A stretch of 64,000 nucleotides of DNA from Streptomyces sp. LHD-70 (GTDB lineage: Bacteria; Actinomycetota; Actinomycetes; Streptomycetales; Streptomycetaceae), in the NCBI RefSeq assembly GCF_031157275.1, contig NZ_JAVIFW010000014.1, positions 1 to 64,000 on the forward strand, written 5' to 3'. How positions within the stretch are numbered: position 1 is the first letter of the stretch; the number at the start of each line of letters is the position of its first letter. Shown here in pieces: positions 34,860-43,508 of the stretch. A program made the position numbers and the translations under genes. The notes under the pieces were generated by a model. That model was given only the letters and a program-made list of their open reading frames with translations, did no database searches and was not told the origin of the DNA.

Positions 34860-35869
34860 GATCCAGGTCCTCCGAAAGATCCCCGGTCGGCGAGCAGCCG
34901 CTCCAGGACGAGCGCGATCCCGTCGTCCTCGTTGGACGCCGTCACCTCGTCCGCCACGGCCTTGAGTTCCTCGTGGGCGTTGGCCATCGCCACGCTGTGC
35001 GCGGCCCAGCCGAACATCGGGACGTCGTTGGGCATGTCGCCGAACGCGATCGTGTCCTTGGCCTTCGCGCCCAGGCGCCGCGCGGCGAGCGAGAGACCGG
35101 TCGCCTTGGAAAGCCCGAGCGGCAGCAGTTCCACTATGCCGGGGCCCGCCATGGTCACGCCGACCAGATCACCGGCGATCCGCCGCGCCACTTCGGCGAG
35201 CGCGTCGTCGGAGAGGCCGGGGTGCTGGACGTACAGCTTGTTCAGCGGGGCCGACCACAGGTCCGCAGAGTCCGTGAACTCCACGACCGGAAGCGGGCCT
35301 TCCTGCACGCGGTAGCCGGGGCCGACGAGCACTTCGCCGTCCACGCCGTCCCGGCTCGCGGCGAGCGCGAGCGGGCCGATCTCGGCCTCCAGCTTGGCCA
35401 GGGCGAGCCCGGCGAGCTGGCGGTCGAGCGTCACGGAGGTGAGCAGCCGGTGCTCGCCCGCGTGGTAGACCTGCGCGCCCTGGCCGCACACCGCGATGCC
35501 CTCGTACCCGAGGTCGTCGAGGATGTGCCGGGTCCAGGGCACGGCCCGGCCGGTGACCACGATGTGCGCCGCGCCGAGCCCGCAGGCGGTTTCGAGCGCG
35601 GCGCGCGTACGCGGCGAGATCGTCTCGTCGGACCGCAGAAGCGTGCCGTCGAGATCCGTCGCGATCAGCTTGTACGGGAAGGTGCCCGGCTCGGCCGCGG
35701 GCGCCAGGGCGTCCCGCTGGGCGGCGGCCTGCGCGGCGGCGCCGGCCTTCATCGAGCCGACGGTGACGACGCGCGCGGCGTCGGCGTCCCCCGCGGTGGC
35801 CTCCGGACTCTTCGGACCGTCCGGACTGCCAGGACCCTCCGGACCCTCCGGACCAGGAAGTGAACTCAC
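34856..35869 (-). CDS. HAD-superfamily (Cof-type) phosphatase, second copy
   Basis: 337 residues. Motifs LIATDLDGTLLRS, VTGRAVPWTRH, LSKATGLS (lysine) and AFGDMPNDVPMF. Paralogue of the protein at 21450, with parallel Gly-rich blocks (ICGNGAAV versus VCGQGAQV). The first 60 residues are a GPEGPEGPGSPDGP-type low-complexity head, so a later start is possible. Its GTG start overlaps the serS stop (GTGA). Substrate unknown. Confidence 0.88.
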   Translation of the reverse strand: MSSLPGPEGPEGPGSPDGPKSPEATAGDADAARVVTVGSMKAGAAAQAAAQRDALAPAAEPGTFPYKLIATDLDGTLLRSDETISPRTRAALETACGLGAAHIVVTGRAVPWTRHILDDLGYEGIAVCGQGAQVYHAGEHRLLTSVTLDRQLAGLALAKLEAEIGPLALAASRDGVDGEVLVGPGYRVQEGPLPVVEFTDSADLWSAPLNKLYVQHPGLSDDALAEVARRIAGDLVGVTMAGPGIVELLPLGLSKATGLSLAARRLGAKAKDTIAFGDMPNDVPMFGWAAHSVAMANAHEELKAVADEVTASNEDDGIALVLERLLADRGSFGGPGS

Positions 35870-37143
35870 TTGGCGACCGGCTCCAGTACCTCACGCCCGC
35901 CGAGGTAGGGGCGCAGTACCTCGGGCACGCGCACCGAACCGTCGGCCTGCTGGTGGTTCTCGAGGATCGCCACGATGGTCCGCGGCACCGCGCACAGCGT
36001 GCCGTTCAGCGTCGCGAGCGGGCGGATCTTCTTCTCGTCGCGCATCCGGATGGAGAGGCGGCGCGACTGGTACTCGGTGCAGTCGGACGTCGAGGTCAGC
36101 TCGCGGAACTTGCCCTGCGTCGGGATCCAGGCCTCGCAGTCGTACTTGCGGGCGGCCGAGGAGCCGAGGTCACCGGTGGCGACGTCGATCACGCGGAACG
36201 GCAGCTCGAGCGAGGTCAGCCACTGCTTCTCCCACTCCAGGAGCCGCTTGTGCTCGGCCTCGGAGTCCGCCGGGTCGACGTACGAGAACATCTCGACCTT
36301 GTCGAACTGGTGGACCCGGAAGATGCCCCGGGTGTCCTTGCCGTGCGAGCCGGCCTCGCGGCGGAAGCAGGGCGAGAACCCGGCGTAGCGCAGCGGCAGC
36401 TTGTCCGCGTCGATGATCTCGTCCATGTGGTACGCCGCGAGCGGGACCTCGGACGTGCCGACCAGGTACAGGTCGTCCTTGTCCAGGTGGTAGACGTCGG
36501 CGGCGGCCTGGCCGAGGAAGCCCGTGCCGGCCATCGACTGCGGGCGGACAAGGGCTGGGGTCAGCATCGGCGTGAACCCGGCGGCCGTGGCCTGCGCCAA
36601 CGCGGCGTTCACCAGGGCGAGTTCGAGCAGGGCGCCGACGCCGGTGAGGAAGTAGAAGCGCGAGCCGGAGACCTTGGCGCCGCGCTCGACGTCGATCGCG
36701 CCGAGGAGCGTGCCCAGCTCCAGGTGGTCCTTGGGCTCGAAGCCCTCGGCTCCGAAGTCGCGGATCGTGCCGTGCTGCTCCAGCTCGACGAAGTCCTCCT
36801 CGCCGCCGACCGGGACGTCCGGGTGCACGAGGTTGCCCAGCTGGAGCAGGAGGCGGTCGGTCTCGGCCTTCGCCTCGTCCTGCTCTGCGTCGGCCGCCTT
36901 GACGTCGCCCTTCAGCTGCTCGGCGCGCTTGAGGAGCTCGGCCCGCTCTTCCGGCGAGGCCTTGGGGATCAGCTTGCCGAGCTGCTTCTGCTCGGCGCGC
37001 AGCTCGTCGAAGCGGACGCCGGACGACCTGCGGCGCTCGTCGGCGGAGAGCAGAGAGTCGACGAGCGTGACGTCCTCTCCACGGGCGCGCTGAGAAGCGC
37101 GGACACGGTCGGGGTCCTCACGGAGCAGGCGAAGGTCAATCAC
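35866..37143 (-). CDS. serS: Seryl-tRNA synthetase
   Basis: 425 residues. N-terminal antiparallel coiled-coil (about 30-105) that grips the tRNA, then the class II catalytic core with motif 2 (FSPCFRREAGSHGKDTRGIF) and motif 3 (GTLCAVPRTIVAILE). Charges tRNA-Ser with serine; a tRNA-Ser(UGA) gene lies 20 kb away. ATG 37143. The 580 bp upstream hold a DnaA-box cluster. Confidence 0.98.
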   Translation of the reverse strand: MIDLRLLREDPDRVRASQRARGEDVTLVDSLLSADERRRSSGVRFDELRAEQKQLGKLIPKASPEERAELLKRAEQLKGDVKAADAEQDEAKAETDRLLLQLGNLVHPDVPVGGEEDFVELEQHGTIRDFGAEGFEPKDHLELGTLLGAIDVERGAKVSGSRFYFLTGVGALLELALVNAALAQATAAGFTPMLTPALVRPQSMAGTGFLGQAAADVYHLDKDDLYLVGTSEVPLAAYHMDEIIDADKLPLRYAGFSPCFRREAGSHGKDTRGIFRVHQFDKVEMFSYVDPADSEAEHKRLLEWEKQWLTSLELPFRVIDVATGDLGSSAARKYDCEAWIPTQGKFRELTSTSDCTEYQSRRLSIRMRDEKKIRPLATLNGTLCAVPRTIVAILENHQQADGSVRVPEVLRPYLGGREVLEPVAK

Positions 37144-37256
37144 GCGCTCCAGGCTACCGGTGCGTGCGCGGGGCCCTCGACCGTATTCCGCTGCGCCGTC
37201 GCCGGGGGCAAGCCGGGGGTCAAGCCGGGGGCAAGAGAGCGGTCCGTGAGCTGCGC

Positions 37257-37568
37257 TTGTCCACAGGGGGTGGACCTCGAAGGAAAGTTATCCACAGGCT
37301 GTGCGAAAAGTCTGTGGATACCGGAAACGATCATTCCGGAAGCGAGATGCGGACCGAAGAATTCCTGGCGCAAACCCCTCGCATGCTCACTTTCGAGTGG
37401 AAAGGGCTCGCTCTAAAGCGTTAATGAAAGGAATTGAGTGGACGACGGCTGACGTGCGGGACTGTGGAAGGGAATGGGGCGACCGGGGCGATTTGTCGAC
37501 CAAGCCAGGGGTTGGTGTCGACTTGTCCCCAGGTCGAGAAGCCCACCTGTGGATAACCCTGTGGACAG
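37257..37568. other. Cluster of DnaA boxes between serS and pheA
   Basis: TTGTCCACA 37257-37265, TTATCCACA 37288-37296, TGTGGATAC 37313-37321, TTGTCCCCA 37523-37531 (one mismatch), TGTGGATAA 37548-37556, TGTGGACAG 37560-37568. Six matches in 312 bp in two groups of three. Non-origin clusters near Streptomyces oriC are known to titrate DnaA and delay initiation. Confidence 0.85.
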
Positions 37569-37607
37569 AGAAAAATCCGCAGGTAGGACAAGGTGAAAGA
37601 GGAGAGG

Positions 37608-37712
37608 GAGAGGCGGAGTGAAATGCGGGGAGAGGCGGAGTGAACGAGGGGAGAGAGGGAGTTGAGGGGAGAGAGGGAGTTAACGAGGGCAGAGAGGGAG
37701 TGAACGAGGGGA
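37608..37712. repeat. Degenerate purine-rich repeats after pheA
   Basis: Four or five imperfect units of about 18-22 bp built from GAGAGGGAGTGAACGAGGGG (variants with TTGA or TTAA), nearly all purine on the plus strand. They run up to just before the pheA stop at 37725. Confidence 0.7.
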
Positions 37713-37724
37713 CGGGCGGAAAAC

Positions 37725-38660
37725 TCAGGCCCGGCCGTCCTGGACCCGGGCCAGCCAGTCCGCCGCCGACGTGAACTCGGCGTCCGTCGTGCCCGCGCGC
37801 AGCGTCCGCACCTCGGCGGGCGTCACACCGGCGCGCGGGTAAGAGCCGAGGAAGCGCACCTTCGGCGCGATCCGCTTCAGCCCCATCAGGGCCTCGCCGA
37901 CCCGGCGCTCCGCGATATGCCCCTCGGCGTCCACGCAGAAGCAGTAGTTGCCGATGCCCGCGCCCGTGGGCCGGGACTGGATCAGCATCAGGTTGACCCC
38001 GCGCACCGAGAACTCCTGGAGGAATTCGAGCAGCGCGCCGGGGTGGTCGTCGTCGAGCCAGATGACGACGGAGGTCTTGTCGGCACCGGTCGGCGCCGCG
38101 GGCCGGGCCGGGCGGCCCACGAGCACGAAGCGGGTCTCGGCGTTCTCCGCGTCGTGGATCTCGGTGACCAGCGGTTCGAGCCCGTACGTCGCGGCCGCGA
38201 ACTCACCCGCGAACGCGGCGTCGTAGCGGCCCTCCTGCACCAGGCGCGCACCGTCCGCGTTCGAGGCCGCCGACTCCCACAGCGCGTCCGGCAGATGGGC
38301 CGCGAGCCAGTTGCGGACCTGCGGCTGGGCGACCGGGTGACCGGTGACCGTCTTGATGTCGGACAGCTTCGTGCCGGGCCGGGCCAGGAGCGCGAAGGCG
38401 ATCGGGAGCAGCACCTCGCGGTAGATCATCAGCGGCTCACCGGTGGCGAGCTCGTCGAGGGTCGCGGTGACGCCGCCCTCCACGGAGTTCTCGATCGGCA
38501 CGAGCGCCGCCGCCGCCTGGCCGCCGCGCACGGCGTCGAGCGCGGCGGGCACGGACACCATGGGCACGAGCTCACGGGTCGCCGCTTCGGGCAGGGTGCG
38601 CAGGGCGGCTTCGGTGAAGGTGCCCTCGGGTCCGAGATACGTGTAGCGCGTGGCCGACAT
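37725..38660 (-). CDS. pheA: Prephenate dehydratase
   Basis: 311 residues. Catalytic PDT domain (about 1-190): YLGPEGTFTEAALRTL, VPIENSVEGGVTATLDEL, and the catalytic TRF in ENAETRFVLVGR. ACT domain (about 205-285): GVNLMLIQSRPTGAGIGNYC, the phenylalanine-binding regulatory region. Decarboxylates and dehydrates prephenate to phenylpyruvate. Stands alone; ATG 38660. Confidence 0.97.
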   Translation of the reverse strand: MSATRYTYLGPEGTFTEAALRTLPEAATRELVPMVSVPAALDAVRGGQAAAALVPIENSVEGGVTATLDELATGEPLMIYREVLLPIAFALLARPGTKLSDIKTVTGHPVAQPQVRNWLAAHLPDALWESAASNADGARLVQEGRYDAAFAGEFAAATYGLEPLVTEIHDAENAETRFVLVGRPARPAAPTGADKTSVVIWLDDDHPGALLEFLQEFSVRGVNLMLIQSRPTGAGIGNYCFCVDAEGHIAERRVGEALMGLKRIAPKVRFLGSYPRAGVTPAEVRTLRAGTTDAEFTSAADWLARVQDGRA

Positions 38661-38704
38661 ACCGTCACCTTAATGCGCCGATCGAGAGGGCGGCGCCGCC
38701 GTCT

Positions 38705-40075
38705 TCAGGACTCGAGCAGCCGCTGCCCCACGTATTCACCGGAACGTGCACCTCCGGGCACCGCGAACAGGCCGCTCGACTCGTGCCGGATGAACGCCGA
38801 CAGCGCATCGCCCCGGTCGAGCTTGCGCTGCACCGGTACGAAGCCACGCATCGGATCGGCCTGCCAGCAGATGAACAGCAGGCCCGCGTCCGGCACGCCG
38901 TCCTCGTCGTACCCGTCGTGGAAGGAGAACGGTCTGCGCAGCATCGCGGCGCCGCCGTTCTGGTCCGGGCGGGAGATCCGGGCGTGCGCGTCCGCGGCGA
39001 TCAGCAGCTTGCCGTCGGGGCCGGTCTTGTCAAGCGCGGGCTCCGTCGTCTCCGAGCCGCCGGTCAGCGGGGCGCCGTCGGACTTCTTGCGCCCGATGAC
39101 CTGCTCCTGGTCGCTCAGCGAGAGCTTCTCCCAGTCGTCGAGGAGCATCCGGATCCGGCGTACGACCGCGTAGGAGCCGCCCGCCATCCAGGCCGGGTCG
39201 GCCGAGCCGTCCGCCGGGACGAAGATCCGCTTCTGGAAGTCGGCGTCCGACTCCTTCGGGTTGTTGGTGCCGTCGACCTGGCCCATCAGGTTGCGCGTCG
39301 TCATGGGCTTCTCCGTCGCGCCGGGCGTGCGGTTGAAGCCGTTCATCTGCCAGCGCACCCGCGCCGCGTCGCCCGCCTCCCGCTGCAGGGTGCGCAGCGC
39401 GTCGAAGGCGACCAGGGCGTCGTCGGCGCCGATCTGCACCCACAGGTCGCCCTCGCCGCGCTTGGCGTCGAGCTGGTCGGAGGAGAACGCGGGCAGCGGG
39501 TCGAGCGCGAACGGCCGCTGCTTCTCAAGGCCCGTACGGCCGAAGAGGCTGCGCCCGAAGCCGAACGTCACCGTCAGCGAGGACGGTCCCGCGTCGAACG
39601 CGACCGCGGAGTCGTCCGCCGCCGTGCGCCCCGCCATCAGCCGGCGGGCCGTTGAGGACCAGCGGCGCAGCAGCGCGGCGGCCTCCTTGCGGCCCGCGCC
39701 CGGCGCCAGGTCGAAGGCGACCAGGTGGCCGCGGGCCTGCATCGGCGTGGTGATGCCCGGCTGCTGCTCCCCGTTGAACGGCACCGACGTACGGCCCACC
39801 GAGGCCAGGCCCGCCCCGGGCTCGGACTGCGCCGCCGCGTGCCCGGCCACACCGCCGACCGCGCCGAGCGCGATCCCGCCGACCCCCGCCGCGCCCACCG
39901 TTCCGAGCAGCCGCCGCCGGGACAGCTCGACGGTGGACCCGCCGGCCGCCTCCGGCCCGGTGTCCTGCGGCGTACGGGTACGGGTGGAGGCCTCTTTCTG
40001 CGTACGGGTACGGGAGGAGTCCTCCTTCCGCGTACGGGTACGGGAGGGGCTCTCTTCGCGGTCGTCAACAGCCAT
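38705..40075 (-). CDS. dtpA: Tat-exported DyP-type haem peroxidase DtpA/EfeB
   Basis: 456 residues. Twin-arginine signal SRRRLLGTVGAAGVGGIALG at about 53-75, preceded by an unusual basic head with three RTRTRK/RTRTQK/RTRTPQ repeats. DyP fold with the GXXDG motif (GQVDGTNNP) and the C-terminal haem-ligand His region (AHARISRPDQNGG). In S. lividans the same protein is a Tat substrate needed for maturation of the copper oxidase GlxA, encoded with Sco and copper chaperone genes as here. EfeB-type deferrochelatase activity is an older name. Last gene of the copper operon, 4 bp after copCD. Confidence 0.93.
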   Translation of the reverse strand: MAVDDREESPSRTRTRKEDSSRTRTQKEASTRTRTPQDTGPEAAGGSTVELSRRRLLGTVGAAGVGGIALGAVGGVAGHAAAQSEPGAGLASVGRTSVPFNGEQQPGITTPMQARGHLVAFDLAPGAGRKEAAALLRRWSSTARRLMAGRTAADDSAVAFDAGPSSLTVTFGFGRSLFGRTGLEKQRPFALDPLPAFSSDQLDAKRGEGDLWVQIGADDALVAFDALRTLQREAGDAARVRWQMNGFNRTPGATEKPMTTRNLMGQVDGTNNPKESDADFQKRIFVPADGSADPAWMAGGSYAVVRRIRMLLDDWEKLSLSDQEQVIGRKKSDGAPLTGGSETTEPALDKTGPDGKLLIAADAHARISRPDQNGGAAMLRRPFSFHDGYDEDGVPDAGLLFICWQADPMRGFVPVQRKLDRGDALSAFIRHESSGLFAVPGGARSGEYVGQRLLES

Positions 40076-40079
40076 GGCG

Positions 40080-42218
40080 TCAGCCGATCTTCACGTTCTT
40101 GTGGACGGTCACTTGGTCGATGTCCGAGGTGCGCACGGTCACCGAGAGCTGCCAGTTGCCCGGCATCGGCACCTGCACGCCCGCCGAGCTCCAGTGGCCG
40201 GTGGAGATCCGGTCCGGCTCGACCGGGAGCGGCCCGATGTCCTTGGCCTTCAGGGTGAGGGCGACCTTCAGCTCGGGTACGTCGAAGGCCTTGCCGTTCG
40301 GGCGCTCGGCGTAGACGTGCAGCGTGTTGCTGCCCGTACGACCCGGGTCGAGGTCGATGCGGACGGTGCCCCTGCCGTCCTGGCCGCCGGTGTCGAAGGG
40401 CAGCGTCATGTTCACGGGGCGGTTCGGCACGGCGCTGCCGGTGGCCGCGCCCGCCCGGTCCACCTGCTCCTGGGTACGGCCCGGCTCGGTGGTGGTCAGG
40501 GCCGTGGTGACGGCGAGCAGGACGACGGCGACGGCCGCCTCCACGAGCACCGAGCGCCTGAGGCCCGCACGGTCCGGGTCGGCGTCCCTGATCCGCTTCT
40601 TGCGCGCGGTGTGCACGGCGGCGCGCTGCCGGGCGAGTTGAGCGGCCCGCTCGGGGTCGGCGTCGTGGTCAGCCTCGGGTTCGGGTTCGCGTCCGGGTTC
40701 GCGTCCGGGATCGGGTTCGGGTTCGCGTCCGGAGCCGGGCACGGGCTCGGGTTCAGGTCCGGCGTCCGGGGCGTTTTCAGGTCCGGCGTCCGGGGCGGCG
40801 TTCGCGTCGGCCTCGGGTGCGGTGCCGGTGGCACGCGACGTTCGTACGGACACGGGCTCGTCCGCACGCCGCCCCGCCCGCTGCCCGACGACACGTGCCG
40901 CCTCGCCTGCGTCGCGTTCCTCTCCGTCCGCGACGCCCTCCGCCGTCTCCGGCTCAGCGCCCCGCACGATCCGTGCCGTCCAGCGCCGCGAGATCGACGC
41001 GACTCCGACGAGCAGCACCACGAGCCCGACCTTCACGAGCAGCAACTGCCCGTACGCCGTGGACACCAGCGCGTTCCACGAACCGACCTGGCGCCACGAC
41101 TGGTAGAGGCCCGTCGCCACCAGGACGAGCACGGAGCCGAACGCGATCCGGGAGAACCGCTGCACCGCGCCCCGGCCCACCGGTTGATCCGCCGGGGCGC
41201 GGTAGAGGGCGACGAGCAGCGCCGTCAGACCGCCGAGCCAGGCGGCCACGGCCAGCAGATGGACCACGTCGACGGGCATGGCGATCGCCCTCTGGATCCC
41301 CGTCGAGGCGTGCTCGGCCAGCGCCCACGTCGAGGCGAGCCCGGCCGCCACGACCCCGCCGCCGACGGCGAGGCCGAACGTCAGGTCCCGCTTCTCGGCC
41401 GGGTCCTCGCGTCTCGCGTACGCCCCGAACAGCACCACGACGAACAGCGCGGCCGCGCCGAGCAGCAGCAGCCGGGAGACCAGGGCGGCGCCCGTCTTGG
41501 TCTCGAGCACCGCGCCGAGCCCACCGAGGTCGAGGACGTCCGCGAGCTTCCCCGAGTCGGTGTACGGCCCGCGCAGCAGAAGCAGCGCCAGCGTCCCCCC
41601 GGTCAGTCCGACCCAGCTGTATGCGATCAGCCGCTGCATCGCCCGTACGCCCACGCCCTGCCGCCAGCAGGCAAGGAGGAACGCGGCACCACCGACGAGC
41701 AGGGCGAAACCGGCGTACGAGACATAGCGCGCGATGTCGTACAGCACGCCGACCGGACCGCCGCCCGCCTCCTGCTCCGGCAGCGCCACGCTCGTCTTCG
41801 ACGGGGCGCCGATGGAGAAGCTGAACGCGCCGGAGATGGGGTGGCTGTCCGCGGAGACCGCCCTCCAGGCGACCGTGAAGGTGCCCTCGGGCAGCCCGCT
41901 GTGCAGCGGGACGCCGTACTTGACGACGCTTCCGCTGCACAGGTCCTGCAGCTCGCCGGTGTCGACCCGCTTGCCCTTCGGGTCGAGCACCCGGATCGAG
42001 TCGTCCGACATGGCGACCTGCTCGGAGAACTGCAGGGTCACCTCTTCAGGAGCCTGCTGCACCACCGCGCCCTGCTTCGGGTCGCTCCCGGTCAGCGCGG
42101 CGTGCGCGGACGCGGGTGAGGCACCCGCGAGCAGGACGCCGACGGTGGCCGCGAGCAGCAGCACGAGGTGCAGCAGCGGACCGGTGCGGCCGAGGCGGGG
42201 AGCGGTGGGCAGCATCAA
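40080..42218 (-). CDS. CopC-CopD copper-handling membrane protein
   Basis: 712 residues. Signal peptide ending ASPASA, so the mature chain starts with His-Ala, as in CopC where His1 binds copper. CopC domain about 38-130 (SDPKQGAVVQQAPEEVTLQF). CopD membrane domain about 150-420 with eight helices. Then an acidic, Pro/Glu-rich linker (about 430-520, many PEPEP/GREPEPD units), one more helix (about 545-565) and a C-terminal extracytoplasmic beta domain (YtkA-like). Likely imports or delivers copper across the membrane. Two adjacent ATGs compete as start. Confidence 0.9.
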   Translation of the reverse strand: MMLPTAPRLGRTGPLLHLVLLLAATVGVLLAGASPASAHAALTGSDPKQGAVVQQAPEEVTLQFSEQVAMSDDSIRVLDPKGKRVDTGELQDLCSGSVVKYGVPLHSGLPEGTFTVAWRAVSADSHPISGAFSFSIGAPSKTSVALPEQEAGGGPVGVLYDIARYVSYAGFALLVGGAAFLLACWRQGVGVRAMQRLIAYSWVGLTGGTLALLLLRGPYTDSGKLADVLDLGGLGAVLETKTGAALVSRLLLLGAAALFVVVLFGAYARREDPAEKRDLTFGLAVGGGVVAAGLASTWALAEHASTGIQRAIAMPVDVVHLLAVAAWLGGLTALLVALYRAPADQPVGRGAVQRFSRIAFGSVLVLVATGLYQSWRQVGSWNALVSTAYGQLLLVKVGLVVLLVGVASISRRWTARIVRGAEPETAEGVADGEERDAGEAARVVGQRAGRRADEPVSVRTSRATGTAPEADANAAPDAGPENAPDAGPEPEPVPGSGREPEPDPGREPGREPEPEADHDADPERAAQLARQRAAVHTARKKRIRDADPDRAGLRRSVLVEAAVAVVLLAVTTALTTTEPGRTQEQVDRAGAATGSAVPNRPVNMTLPFDTGGQDGRGTVRIDLDPGRTGSNTLHVYAERPNGKAFDVPELKVALTLKAKDIGPLPVEPDRISTGHWSSAGVQVPMPGNWQLSVTVRTSDIDQVTVHKNVKIG

Positions 42219-42229
42219 CTCGTCTTCCC

Positions 42230-42757
42230 TCAGTGGCTGTTCGGGTTGTGGGTCGGATCCATCACCTCGAGCTCGGCCTTGACCGGCGCGGACTTCTCGA
42301 AGTGCAGCTCGACGGCGATCTTGTCGCCCTTCTTCGGCATCTTCTCCAGCTCGAGGAACATGATGTGGTTGCCACCGCGCTCCAGCTTCAGCGTGCCGTT
42401 CGCGGGGATGTCGAAGGACTTCGCCTTCTTCATCTTCTGGCCGACGGTTTCGTGGATCTCCGCCGACTTCGACACGTCACTGGTGACCGACGTGAGCTTG
42501 TCGGCGCCGCCCTTGTTGGTGACGGTGAGGAAGCCGCCGGCCATGTCCTTCGTGACGGGCTCGGGCATATAGCCACCGGCCACGCCGAGTTGGGGCTTCG
42601 CGTCCGCCGCGGCTGCCTTCTCCTTCGACGCGCCGGTCTTCTCGGAGCCGTCGGAGGAACCGCAGCCCGCCAGCGCCAGAGCCGAGACGGCGGCTATGGC
42701 GACGACGAGGGTGGTGCGGGGGGTGATGCGGGTGGCGCGGGTGGTGCGGGGTGTCAC
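42230..42757 (-). CDS. Lipoprotein copper chaperone, PCu(A)C family
   Basis: 175 residues. Lipobox SALALAGC (Cys about 32). The Cu(I) motif is recognisable as MPEPVTKDMAGGF plus EIHETV and later NHIMFLELEKMP (pattern H/M...M...H-x-M). It delivers copper to the CuA/CuB sites of cytochrome oxidase together with Sco. The start codon overlaps the sco stop (GTGA). Confidence 0.93.
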   Translation of the reverse strand: MTPRTTRATRITPRTTLVVAIAAVSALALAGCGSSDGSEKTGASKEKAAAADAKPQLGVAGGYMPEPVTKDMAGGFLTVTNKGGADKLTSVTSDVSKSAEIHETVGQKMKKAKSFDIPANGTLKLERGGNHIMFLELEKMPKKGDKIAVELHFEKSAPVKAELEVMDPTHNPNSH

Positions 42758-43440
42758 GGGTTCTCTCCCTTGATGATCTTCGGCAGGTCCTTCACGTAGT
42801 CGTCGGCGGTCGCTTCCTCGCCGTTGTAGAGGACGTAGCCCGCGTCGCTCTTCGGCGAGAACGCGATGACCTGCTTGCCGTGCATGGACGTGACCGAGCC
42901 GTCCTTCTCCTTCTTCGGCGCATCGATGCTGATGCCGAGGGTCCGGGCGCTCGCCTGGATGGTCGGGAAGTCACCCGTCAGACCGATGAACGAAGGGTCC
43001 TGCGCCTTCAGCCACTTGCCGAGCTCCGCCGGAGTGTCCCGCTCCGGGTCGGTGGTGACGAAGACGACCTGGAGGGCGGCCAGTTCGTCCTTGGGGAGCT
43101 TCTGCGCGAGGCGCCGCTTGGCGTCCGCGATGTTGCTCATGGTGAGCGGGCAGACGTCCGGGCAGTGCGTGTACCCGAAGTACATCAGCACCGGCTTCCC
43201 CTTGGTCCGCTCGCGCAGGTCGAACTCCTTGCCCTTGGTGTCCTTCAGGACCAGGTCCGGCTTCTCGAAGGGCCGGTCGAGTACGGTCGCGGCCTTGTCC
43301 TGCGCCTGCGCGGACACGTCCGCGACGGGCTGGTCGGAGTCCGCGCCACCGGTGCCGCACGCCGACAGCGTCAGCGTGGCGGCGGCGAACAGGGCGGTGA
43401 CGGCGAGAGCGGTCTTCTTGCGCATGACGGGTGTTCCCAT
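42754..43440 (-). CDS. sco: Sco/SenC copper metallochaperone
   Basis: About 228 residues. Lipobox TLTLSAC near residue 28, then a thioredoxin fold with the Cu-binding CPDVC in GYTHCPDVCPLTMSNI and a downstream histidine in SMHGKQ. Sco proteins insert copper into cytochrome c oxidase; in Streptomyces sco is required for growth and morphogenesis at low copper. Start uncertain between 43440 and 43425. Confidence 0.94.
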   Translation of the reverse strand: MGTPVMRKKTALAVTALFAAATLTLSACGTGGADSDQPVADVSAQAQDKAATVLDRPFEKPDLVLKDTKGKEFDLRERTKGKPVLMYFGYTHCPDVCPLTMSNIADAKRRLAQKLPKDELAALQVVFVTTDPERDTPAELGKWLKAQDPSFIGLTGDFPTIQASARTLGISIDAPKKEKDGSVTSMHGKQVIAFSPKSDAGYVLYNGEEATADDYVKDLPKIIKGENP

Positions 43441-43508
43441 GGGTTTCTCGTGATGGCCCGGTGAGCGGCGGGGGCGTACGGATGCGCCCCCGCGCGGCAC
43501 CGGCTGTC

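Larger units (their letters stand above)
37144..37724. other. 581-bp intergenic region: DnaA-box cluster and purine-rich repeats
   Basis: Between serS and pheA (both minus strand). 37257-37568 holds the DnaA boxes; about 37608-37712 holds purine-rich repeats. The serS promoter must lie in the first part. Locally AT-rich patches (GGAAACGATCATTCC, AGAGAAAAATCC) stand out. I see no coding frame with credible codon use. Confidence 0.65.
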
